Source: Microcystis aeruginosa W13-11 (GTDB taxonomy: Bacteria; Cyanobacteriota; Cyanobacteriia; Cyanobacteriales; Microcystaceae). Taken from it: a DNA stretch of 5,821 nucleotides. Shown one piece after another: positions 1-5,821 of the stretch; the first letter of the stretch is position 1, and each line of letters begins with the position of its first letter. Below the pieces are notes generated by a model. It did not search any database, was not told the DNA's origin, and worked only from the letters and a program-made list of their open reading frames with translations. The translations under genes were made by a program, and so were the position numbers. Where the stretch lies: contig JAADBR010000189.1 of NCBI GenBank assembly GCA_009995705.1, positions 1 through 5,821 of the forward strand, in the 5' to 3' direction.

Positions 1-1
1 G

Positions 2-238
2 GAATGTAAATCGAGATTATCTCAAGATGATGTGGATGAATTTATTGAAAAATTGACCCGCTTTAAAATCGCTTTTCCCCATTACAAAAACTATCGAGCC
101 TACGGTGCAGTGGCGGGAATCGAAATCAACGAAGGTGTAGATCGCTATGCCTATAGAAAAGGTCTATTCGTGATTAAACCCTCTGGGGATACGGTGGCAA
201 TTATTAATGATGCTGACTTTCAACCAAATACTTGGTAA
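2..238 (+). CDS. PD-(D/E)XK nuclease-fold protein, C-terminal part (5' partial)
   Basis: The reading frame is open from base 2 to the TAA at 236-238, so the gene begins upstream of the window. The visible 78 residues open with Glu-Cys-Lys, which fits the (D/E)xK half of the PD-(D/E)XK nuclease motif. A helix follows (DDVDEFIEKL), then a conserved tail with YRAYGAVAGI, a Y-A-Y-R-K-GLFVI stretch and a closing NDADFQPNTW. I recognise this tail from a large family of cyanobacterial restriction-endonuclease-like proteins, often annotated as DUF3782 or as a predicted nuclease. Related family members may be mobile-element-linked or orphan genes, and their cellular role is not established. A GTG at 32-34 could be read as a start, but it would remove the E-C-K motif and has no Shine-Dalgarno sequence, so it is not used. 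The operon to the right starts after an 88-base spacer with its own candidate promoter, so I infer no functional link. Confidence 0.75.
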   Translation, partial: ECKSRLSQDDVDEFIEKLTRFKIAFPHYKNYRAYGAVAGIEINEGVDRYAYRKGLFVIKPSGDTVAIINDADFQPNTW

Positions 239-243
239 AGAGA

Positions 244-249
244 TATAAT
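244..249 (+). promoter_or_regulatory. Candidate -10 box of the operon promoter
   Basis: A perfect TATAAT lies just after the upstream stop codon. It would place transcription start near 256 and leave an untranslated leader of about 70 bases before the first operon gene. No good -35 hexamer sits 16-18 bases upstream (the bases there read CAACCA or similar), so this would have to be an activator-dependent or -10-only promoter. The AT-rich context makes a chance match quite possible. Confidence 0.35.
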
Positions 250-314
250 TAGGCAGGAGGCCAAAAAGATGGCGTTGTGATTGATTAAGTCCGGGCAAAC
301 GCAATAAAATAAAC

Positions 315-320
315 AGGAGA
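315..320 (+). promoter_or_regulatory. Shine-Dalgarno of the Trypco1 gene
   Basis: AGGAGA with a six-base T-rich spacer before the ATG at 327. It is the strongest ribosome-binding site that matches a real gene in the window and fixes the start of the first operon gene. Confidence 0.8.
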
Positions 321-326
321 ATTTTT

Positions 327-692
327 ATGACTCGTTTAGTGGAATTTACCTCAGAGGAGGGGACTATTTACATCGAGGTGGATGAAAAGTTACCCTTACC
401 CAAACCGAAACCAGAAGAAAAACTTATTAGTCGAACAGATCAAATAGCTGTTAAAGCCACTCAATCTTTTGAAGACGCATTAAATGGGATAAAACCGGTG
501 GCAAATGCCATAATTAATAAGGTCAAAAGTTTGAATGAACCTGCTGATCAGGTAGAGGTCAAGTTTGGGATAAAAATGACTGTTGGTCTAGGGGCTATTA
601 TTGCATCTGGCAGCGTCGATGTTAACTATGAAATTACCCTAAAATGGGATAACAAGGAAAAAAATAATCAAAAAACAGTTTCAGGAGAATAA
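327..692 (+). CDS. Trypsin-co-occurring domain 1 (Trypco1 / CU044_2847 family) protein
   Basis: A 121-residue soluble protein with no signal peptide or membrane segment. Residues 1-18 form a likely beta hairpin (LVEFTSEEGTIYIEV). A Pro/Lys/Glu linker at about 22-31 follows. The recognisable core is at 48-107: FEDALNGIKPVANAIINKV, a leucine/proline turn, then VEVKFGIKM, a small-residue stretch (VGLGAIIASG) and a strand ending EITLKW. This pattern is that of the Trypco1/CU044_2847 family, named for being encoded beside trypsin-like proteases in bacterial conflict loci. Its biochemical role is unknown; I infer a binding partner, inhibitor or targeting subunit of the protease encoded next. The start is supported by AGGAGA at 315-320. 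Its TAA shares one base with the next ATG (TAATG), so the two are almost certainly co-translated. The last 13 residues are polar and probably disordered. Confidence 0.85.
   Translation: MTRLVEFTSEEGTIYIEVDEKLPLPKPKPEEKLISRTDQIAVKATQSFEDALNGIKPVANAIINKVKSLNEPADQVEVKFGIKMTVGLGAIIASGSVDVNYEITLKWDNKEKNNQKTVSGE
683..687 (+). promoter_or_regulatory. Shine-Dalgarno of the protease-VMAP gene, inside the Trypco1 gene
   Basis: AGGAG lies within the last codons of the Trypco1 gene, with a four-base spacer to the ATG at 692. The short spacing and the overlapping TAATG stop/start suggest reinitiation by the same ribosomes, giving linked amounts of the two proteins. Confidence 0.65.
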
Positions 693-2587
693 TGATTGAA
701 GACATACAACTTTCGATTGTAAGAATCTATAAACTAAGGGAAAATAAAAATGATGAAATAAGAATTGTCGGAGCGGGATTTCTGGTTTCAGAAGAGTATA
801 TTATTACCTGCGCTCATGTTGTTAATCAATCAATAGAAGAAGATGTAAAATCTACTAAGAAACCCACTGAAATTATTGAGTGTGATTTTCCTCTAATTGC
901 ATCGGGTACATCTTTAGAAACAACGGTAGAAATGTGGAAACCCGTTGAATTTAACAGCAATGATCCCCAAGATATTGCTGTCTTAAAACTCAAGAATAAG
1001 GATTTAAAACCGTCAAAAGCTCAACCATCAAGATTGATTAGTCATCAAAATATTAGAATAGATGGGCATCAATTTGAAGCCTTTGGTTTTCCAAATGATC
1101 TAGGAATTTGGGCTGATGGAGAAATCAAAAAAGGTATTGCTTATAATCAAATACAAATAGAAGGAGAAACAGTCACGGGTGAACGTTTACAAGCTGGATT
1201 TAGTGGGACAGCTATCTGGGATAAAGAATTACAAGGAGTGGTGGGAATAGCTGCAATTGAGCATGATAATCCTGAAGCAAAAATTGCATTTTTTATTCCA
1301 GTATATATGTTGTTCAGAGCTTTTCCAGAGTTATTAGATACTCCGACAATTAAAATTAATGGATATATTCCTGAAATTATAATCTTGTTAAAAAACAATT
1401 ATACTGAATTGGAGAAAGAGCTTAATTTAGCTTATCAAAACCTTTTGTCCGACGTAGGATTTGAGTTAGTTAGTTTACCTACCGAAATCTTGTTATCTAA
1501 TTTAACTGAGCTTATTGACATATTAGATCAACAAGCTTCACTAATGACGACTGAATCGCAGTTAAAAGTTACCTGGTTACAGATATTAATTGGTTATCTT
1601 ATTCTGGAAATTAAACAGGGAAAAAGCTACAGAAATGAACTTAACCAATGGCTACAAAAATATCTAAAAAACGATTGGGAAAGTTTAGTTCGTCTATTAG
1701 AATTTAAACGTGAACAAAAGAGAACAAATTTAACTGGGAGGACGGAACAAGAAAAAGAACCTTGTTTGCTAGTTAGTGTCACTAAAGAAAATAACGGTTT
1801 GAGACTCAGGAGTTGGATTATTGAAGATGTAAAACACTATGATCCTACCCAAGAATCTCCACAAAAACGAAATTATTGTAAATCTTTACAGTCGAATGAA
1901 GGAATTATAATTAAGAATTTAGAGCAGCAGTTTTTTGTTCAGTATTTGAAAGATGTTTATCAAGAGGCATTCAATCTTTGTCAATGTTCTATTAATAAGA
2001 TTCAGATATTTTTTCCCTATAAATTAATTGAAAAAGAAATTGAGCCAATTGATTTACTAACAATCGATAAAAATCCTTCCTTTGCTCCTCCGCCTATGGG
2101 GAAAAAATATGAAGTAATAGTTAGATTTTCAGAAAGGCTAAAGACTACACTGGATCAGGAAAGCTTGCTTTGGCAAAATAAGTGTAAAAAATTAAAAGAA
2201 AAAAAAGGCAAAATTGTGGCCACAATTACAGAAATTTGTGGTTTTTGTGATAGTGAACCCTTTGAATTATATAGGAAAATTATGCCAGAGAATATTATAG
2301 GAGCAAGATTAGAAATTCTTCAAGAATCCCATCGAGAAAATGTCATGGAAGCCTTTTACTATGCGGGAATTCCCCTAGCTATTTGGGTACGCGAAGCTGA
2401 AAATTTTGAATGTCAGGAAACCTTGGAGAATATCTGTCATCAATGTAACCTGGAAAACCTATCAGCACATCTCAAAGAAAAAAGGCGCACAGATTGGAGA
2501 AAACCTAATCATATTGGGAATCATCTATCATTACTTTGGGATGACTATCAGCTTGTTCCCCCCAACTATCCACTTTTGATGCCATAA
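692..2587 (+). CDS. Trypsin-like serine protease fused to a VMAP module (vWA-MoxR-associated protein)
   Basis: A 631-residue predicted cytosolic protein. Residues 1-215 are a trypsin-fold protease. The triad is visible as H42 (ITCAHVV), D94 (DPQDIAVLKL) and S171 (AGFSGTAIW, in place of the classic GNSGGP), with a G-x-GF-L-V strand at 27-32. No signal peptide or PDZ domain is present, which argues against a periplasmic HtrA/Deg protease. Residues about 220-345 are mostly helical and fit a VMAP middle region. Residues about 355-625 fit the VMAP C-terminal domain: LLVSVTKENN, QIFFPYKLIE, EVIVRFSERL and a characteristic AGIPLAIWVRE at 558-568, with a W/D/P-rich end. VMAP proteins are adaptors in vWA-MoxR-VMAP systems, joining an N-terminal effector to the ATPase and vWA parts. 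I infer that the protease is held inactive and released or targeted on sensing. Two CxxC pairs (516/519, 582/585) are unexplained. The gene is clearly more AT-rich than those downstream. Confidence 0.85.
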   Translation: MIEDIQLSIVRIYKLRENKNDEIRIVGAGFLVSEEYIITCAHVVNQSIEEDVKSTKKPTEIIECDFPLIASGTSLETTVEMWKPVEFNSNDPQDIAVLKLKNKDLKPSKAQPSRLISHQNIRIDGHQFEAFGFPNDLGIWADGEIKKGIAYNQIQIEGETVTGERLQAGFSGTAIWDKELQGVVGIAAIEHDNPEAKIAFFIPVYMLFRAFPELLDTPTIKINGYIPEIIILLKNNYTELEKELNLAYQNLLSDVGFELVSLPTEILLSNLTELIDILDQQASLMTTESQLKVTWLQILIGYLILEIKQGKSYRNELNQWLQKYLKNDWESLVRLLEFKREQKRTNLTGRTEQEKEPCLLVSVTKENNGLRLRSWIIEDVKHYDPTQESPQKRNYCKSLQSNEGIIIKNLEQQFFVQYLKDVYQEAFNLCQCSINKIQIFFPYKLIEKEIEPIDLLTIDKNPSFAPPPMGKKYEVIVRFSERLKTTLDQESLLWQNKCKKLKEKKGKIVATITEICGFCDSEPFELYRKIMPENIIGARLEILQESHRENVMEAFYYAGIPLAIWVREAENFECQETLENICHQCNLENLSAHLKEKRRTDWRKPNHIGNHLSLLWDDYQLVPPNYPLLMP

Positions 2588-2595
2588 ATTAAATT

Positions 2596-3615
2596 ATGAA
2601 AGACTGGAAAATTTTTACAGGAAATCAGGATCCCACAGACGCTTGGACACTACCAGACCCTCCCAGCTGGCGACCTTTTGGCAAAGAAAAGAAACTGGGA
2701 GAAAGTCGTCGTAAGCATCGGGGAGAAACCTTTCTAGTGCGCGAAGAAGAAATTAAAATGGTCAATGCAGCCTTGTATTTACGGCGACCTTTATTAGTAA
2801 CTGGCAAACCGGGGACAGGAAAGTCATCTCTTGCCTATAAAGTCGCCCAGGAATTAAAATTAGGAGAAGTATTATACTGGCCGATTACCACCCATACTAC
2901 CCTAAAAGATGGACTTTATAACTATGATGCGATCGGTCGGTTACAGGAAGTTAAATTACTGGAACGAGAGCAAAAAGAATTAACCCCAGAGGAACGAAAA
3001 GACCAATTAAAACAGATTGAAAAATATATTACCCTTGGACCCTTGGGAACCGCACTATTAGAGTCGAAAAAGCCAAGAATACTGTTAATTGATGAAATTG
3101 ATAAGAGTGATATCGATTTACCCAATGATTTACTCACCTTATTTGAAGAAGGACGCTTTGAAATCCCCGAATTAGTTAGGCTAAAAGAAGAAGTCCCAAG
3201 CGTTGAAGTACGAACTGCTTATACCGATACAACCGACATTACCTGGAAAGATATAAAAACAACTATAAAAGATGGTTTAGTTATCTGTGAGGCTTTTCCT
3301 TTTGTGATTTTAACTAGCAATGGAGAACGAGACTTTCCCCCACCTTTTTTGCGTCGTTGTCTCCGTTTAACCATGAAAGAGCCAGAGAAACCCGACTTAA
3401 TTAAAATAATTGAGGCCCATTTAGAAGAAACAATTACTAACAATCCAGACATCGATAAACTGATTGATAACTTCATTCAAAAGCGCAGTTCACAAACCCT
3501 AGCCACGGATCAATTACTTAATGCTATTTTTATGGTCAAAAAAGGAGCCATATCAACTGAAGATGACCTGATTAATCAAATTTTGAAAGATTTGGGGACG
3601 ATAGAAGATGAGTGA
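2596..3615 (+). CDS. MoxR-type AAA+ ATPase of the vWA-MoxR-VMAP system
   Basis: A 339-residue protein consisting of a single AAA+ domain with an N-terminal extension of about 45 residues. Visible motifs in order: Walker A GKPGTGKS at 70-77; [24 protein letters not shown] at about 94-116 as the conserved stretch after it; [12 protein letters not shown] at 144-155; Walker B ILLIDEID at 162-169; sensor 1 ILTSN at 238-242; and arginine-finger region FLRRC at 251-255. [10 protein letters not shown] at 302-311 fits the sensor-2 helix of MoxR-like proteins. The block from [13 protein letters not shown] to LGPLGTALL and the [14 protein letters not shown] motif are typical of MoxR ATPases paired with VMAP and vWA proteins. 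Such ATPases form rings that remodel partners with ATP, and the vWA protein is the usual partner. A charged helical segment (about 117-143) and a segment between Walker B and sensor 1 (about 193-232) are the chief insertions. The ATG lies eight bases after the previous stop and has no Shine-Dalgarno sequence, so coupled translation is likely. Confidence 0.92.
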   Translation: MKDWKIFTGNQDPTDAWTLPDPPSWRPFGKEKKLGESRRKHRGETFLVREEEIKMVNAALYLRRPLLVTGKPGTGKSSLAYKVAQELKLGEVLYWPITTHTTLKDGLYNYDAIGRLQEVKLLEREQKELTPEERKDQLKQIEKYITLGPLGTALLESKKPRILLIDEIDKSDIDLPNDLLTLFEEGRFEIPELVRLKEEVPSVEVRTAYTDTTDITWKDIKTTIKDGLVICEAFPFVILTSNGERDFPPPFLRRCLRLTMKEPEKPDLIKIIEAHLEETITNNPDIDKLIDNFIQKRSSQTLATDQLLNAIFMVKKGAISTEDDLINQILKDLGTIEDE

Positions 3616-5821
3616 ATCCCCATCCAATTCATCAATTAAAAAACTATTAGATTATCTAGAGCAAACAGGACTAATCGAACGGTTACAACTCAGTGATGAA
3701 GATGTAGCTGATAGTATCTGGTTGGCCCTACAAATGGGAGTTGAAGACTTCCAACCACCCCCAAGAAATCCAGAAAATAAACAGCCAATAGATTCATCAA
3801 CTTCTAATGAAATAGAGAAAAATTTAGAGGATATTCCCGAAGATAACCTATCAAAATCTCAGCCAAATATCGATGTCATTACCGAAGAATCTCTCCCCAA
3901 AGAAATAGAGAAAACTACCCCAATCCAAGGCTTTCCTTTTCGAGTTCCTGCTGCCGCGGCACTACAGACAGCACTCTTGATTAGTCGCGCTTTGCGTCCT
4001 TTCATGGGAAAAGTTCCCTCAGCAACTAAAACGATTCTAGATGAAGAAGCAACCGCTTCTTTTATTGCAGAAAGGGATATTTGGCTACCCGTGACTAAAC
4101 CCCAACCGGAACGCTGGTTAACCCTCGAATTAGTAGTAGAAGAATCTAGATCCTCTTTTATTTGGCGAGAATTAATTAATGAGTTCCAAAATCTCTTAGA
4201 AAATCAAGGAGCATTTAAAACCGTCAGAGTTTGGCAACTATCAACCTCAAATAATCAAGAATTACAGTTAGTAAGACGCAGAAAAAAAGCTAAACCTCAA
4301 CAACGTTATCACTCTTATAAAGAACTTATTCATCCCAGGGGACAGGGATTAGTTTTATTAGTAAGTGATTGTGTTTCTCCTCTCTGGCAAAAAGCCTTAA
4401 TTCATCCTTGGCTAAAAGATTGGTCGGAAAAACAACCCACCGCTATTCTGCAACTTTTCCCCGAAAGATTATGGAATAGTACCCAACTAGGACGGGGACG
4501 TAAACTCTTTACCACTGCTTTAACTGCCGGGGTTCCCAATCCGCAATTAATCTTAAAAAATTATCCCCAATGGCTACCGATTAACTGGCAAAATACCCTT
4601 CTTATTCCCGTAATCACGTTAGAAACAGAAGTCCTCAAACAATGGGCAAAAGTTGTCGCTGGTTCAGGTAATGCTCAGATTTCCGCTTTTTTATTTGATT
4701 TAGAATTTATTAAACAACAAATTATTGAAATTCTCCCTATATCCAGAGAGGAAAATAAGCAAGACAGCGAGGATAAAAACAGCATTAAAAATAAAGCCGA
4801 GGCAATGGTCGAGCGATTTTTTGCCACCGCTTCAGAACCAGCCAAAAAATTAGCAAAAATGATGGCAGCTGCCCCGGTAAGTATGCAGGTGGTCAATCTT
4901 ATTCGTAAAACTCTTTTAAACGAAGTGCGTCCCGTTCATGTGGCAGAATTCTATATGGGAGGTCTATTAAAACCGATTGTAGAAAATGAAGAAGGACAGT
5001 ATCGAGTCTATGACTTTTTGCCCGGGGTACGTCAAGTCTTAAATGATGCTATCGGTAGGCGACAAACTATCAAGGTACTCGATGCTATTTCCCAATATAT
5101 TGCTGGGGAAATTAAAAGTCCTATCCGCAGTTTTGCCGCTTTATTAACCCTATTACCCACCTATCCCCCAGAACAAAGAGAAAAAATTCTTCCCTTCGCT
5201 CAAGTCAGCATCGAAGTCTTACGCAATCTGGGGGGAGAATACGCAGAATTCGCCGAAGAAATCGCCGTTAATATTTCTAATCCCCCTCCAATCCCTCAAC
5301 CCTCGGAACCTCTCTTAAAAACCCGTACCTTTGAATTTATCGTAGCAACCATAGAGCGTCAGTCTCGTCTATGGGGATTATTTCCTAAACGAGAAAAATG
5401 GGTAATTAAAAAGGAAAAAAGGCAAGCAGAAGGCATTGTCCAAAAACTAGCCGAGGGAGTCGAATTGGAATTGATGGAAATCCCCGGCGGCACATTCACG
5501 ATGGGAACGGAAGACAAGGAAATCGAAAGACTGGTTAAAAGATTTGATTGGGACGGATATAGAAGGGAAAGACCACAACATCGAGTAACCGTTTCCTCTT
5601 TCTACATGGGGCGTTATCCCATCACCCAGGCCCAGTGGAGAGCAGTTGCCTCCCGCACGGATTTAAAAGTAGGACGAAATCTTAACCCTGATCCCTCTCG
5701 CTTTAATGATCCCCCCAAACCCTCCTTAGAAAGGGAGGCTTCCGATTCCCCCCCTTTTGAAGGTGCTAGGGGGGGATCTCCCACGCGCTGGGATAGACCC
5801 GTAGAACGAGTCAACTGGTAT
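3608..5821 (+). CDS. vWA/SAV_2336-type protein with C-terminal FGE-sulfatase domain (3' partial)
   Basis: The frame from the ATG at 3608 has no stop through the last base: 738 codons visible, 3' end missing. The ATG overlaps the ATPase stop by eight bases. Residues 1-57 are a small helical region ([31 protein letters not shown]). Residues 58-108 are a polar Glu/Ser/Pro-rich linker, probably disordered. Residues about 110-340 hold a vWA-like domain: a strand LTLELVV, then E-E-S-R-S (178-182) in the DxSxS metal-site position, and LVLLVSDC (D254) as a later metal-site strand. Residues about 395-520 match the SAV_2336-type helical region ([43 protein letters not shown]). From about 612 an FGE-sulfatase domain begins: [38 protein letters not shown] and [10 protein letters not shown] infer the vWA part contacts the MoxR ring and the FGE-like part binds a ligand or target. 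The FGE catalytic cysteines lie beyond the window, so enzyme activity cannot be judged. Confidence 0.85.
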   Translation, partial: MSESPSNSSIKKLLDYLEQTGLIERLQLSDEDVADSIWLALQMGVEDFQPPPRNPENKQPIDSSTSNEIEKNLEDIPEDNLSKSQPNIDVITEESLPKEIEKTTPIQGFPFRVPAAAALQTALLISRALRPFMGKVPSATKTILDEEATASFIAERDIWLPVTKPQPERWLTLELVVEESRSSFIWRELINEFQNLLENQGAFKTVRVWQLSTSNNQELQLVRRRKKAKPQQRYHSYKELIHPRGQGLVLLVSDCVSPLWQKALIHPWLKDWSEKQPTAILQLFPERLWNSTQLGRGRKLFTTALTAGVPNPQLILKNYPQWLPINWQNTLLIPVITLETEVLKQWAKVVAGSGNAQISAFLFDLEFIKQQIIEILPISREENKQDSEDKNSIKNKAEAMVERFFATASEPAKKLAKMMAAAPVSMQVVNLIRKTLLNEVRPVHVAEFYMGGLLKPIVENEEGQYRVYDFLPGVRQVLNDAIGRRQTIKVLDAISQYIAGEIKSPIRSFAALLTLLPTYPPEQREKILPFAQVSIEVLRNLGGEYAEFAEEIAVNISNPPPIPQPSEPLLKTRTFEFIVATIERQSRLWGLFPKREKWVIKKEKRQAEGIVQKLAEGVELELMEIPGGTFTMGTEDKEIERLVKRFDWDGYRRERPQHRVTVSSFYMGRYPITQAQWRAVASRTDLKVGRNLNPDPSRFNDPPKPSLEREASDSPPFEGARGGSPTRWDRPVERVNWY
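5711..5788 (+). repeat. Palindromic repeat inserted in frame in the FGE domain
   Basis: A 78-base GC-skewed segment interrupts the FGE consensus between PSRFND and RPVERVNWY, adding about 26 residues (702-727, Pro/Ser/Gly/Glu-rich). It contains two stem-loops. One is CCTCCTT/AAGGGAGG at about 5721-5738, with one bulge and a three-base loop. The other is a nine-base perfect stem, TCCCCCCCT (5747-5755) with AGGGGGGGA (5768-5776), around a 12-base loop. C-run/G-run elements of this kind are frequent interspersed repeats in cyanobacterial genomes. The insert is a multiple of three with no stop, so the host frame survives. Exact ends are uncertain by several bases. Confidence 0.65.

Noticed and set aside
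32..34. GTG as the start of the first gene
   Set aside because: The frame is open to the window edge, and the E-C-K nuclease motif lies upstream of this codon, so the gene is a 5'-truncated tail rather than a 68-residue protein.
272..302. Stem between GCGTTG (272) and CAAACGC (296) as a leader hairpin
   Set aside because: Only five consecutive pairs with a long loop; within chance expectation.
281..310. Promoter made of TTGATT (281-286) and TAAAAT (305-310) with an 18-base spacer
   Set aside because: Transcription would begin near 317, inside the Shine-Dalgarno sequence at 315-320, and remove the ribosome-binding site of the gene it should serve.
692..1336. HtrA/Deg-type periplasmic protease
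   Set aside because: No signal peptide, no PDZ domain, and a C-terminal VMAP module in a MoxR/vWA operon.
1147..1398. Minus-strand open frame within the protease-VMAP gene
   Set aside because: Low-complexity Ile/Asn/Ser translation with no ribosome-binding site, antisense to a well-supported gene.
2625..3476. Minus-strand open frames at 2625-2807, 2922-3137 and 3219-3476
   Set aside because: All are antisense to the AAA+ ATPase gene, are Ser-rich and resemble no family; they are by-products of its codon use.
4675..4896. Minus-strand 73-codon frame with a hydrophobic stretch
   Set aside because: Antisense to the SAV_2336-type region of the vWA gene; its apparent membrane segment mirrors the Ala/Lys/Glu-rich helices of the sense protein.
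5721..5776. Rho-independent terminator from the two stem-loops
   Set aside because: They lie inside an open reading frame in the middle of a conserved domain, with no T-run after the stem.
5614..5814. Minus-strand 66-codon frame at the right end
   Set aside because: It reads through the reverse of the palindromic repeat and the FGE domain; the sense frame has strong FGE motifs.

Overview
The window looks cyanobacterial, most like a Microcystis-type genome. It is AT-rich with tightly packed genes, has a PD-(D/E)XK family protein tail of a kind very common in cyanobacteria, and ends in a vWA/sulfatase-modifying-factor fusion carrying a C-run/G-run palindromic repeat typical of these genomes. 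The assignment is by recognition only; no HIP1 octamer (GCGATCGC) or rRNA is present to confirm it.

Layout, all on the + strand. (1) At 2-238 is the C-terminal tail of a PD-(D/E)XK nuclease-fold protein, cut by the left edge. (2) An 88-base spacer (239-326) holds a candidate -10 box and a clear Shine-Dalgarno sequence. (3) A four-gene operon then runs to the right edge: a Trypco1 (trypsin-co-occurring domain 1) protein at 327-692; a 631-residue protein with an N-terminal trypsin-like protease and a C-terminal VMAP module at 692-2587; a MoxR-type AAA+ ATPase at 2596-3615; and an unfinished gene from 3608 that stays open to the last base (738 codons). That last gene encodes a vWA/SAV_2336-type region followed by a formylglycine-generating-enzyme (FGE)-sulfatase-type domain. 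The genes overlap or abut (1-base overlap, 8-base gap, 8-base overlap), so they are very probably one transcript.

Together the last four genes form a complete vWA-MoxR-VMAP ternary system with a protease effector. This class was predicted by comparative genomics to be an NTP-dependent biological-conflict (immunity or regulated cell death) system, but to my knowledge it has little experimental characterisation. In the inferred mechanism, the MoxR ATPase and the vWA protein form an ATP-driven sensing or remodelling complex, VMAP links it to the effector, the cytosolic trypsin-like domain cleaves targets when released, and Trypco1 is a small protease-linked partner.

Notable local features are: an intact His-Asp-Ser triad with no signal peptide; an E-x-S-x-S variant of the vWA metal-binding motif; two CxxC pairs in the VMAP region; an in-frame palindromic repeat inside the FGE domain; and markedly lower GC in the protease/VMAP gene than in the ATPase and vWA genes. 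No RNA genes, CRISPR arrays, insertion sequences or clear terminators were seen. No stretch over 300 bases lacks a gene.
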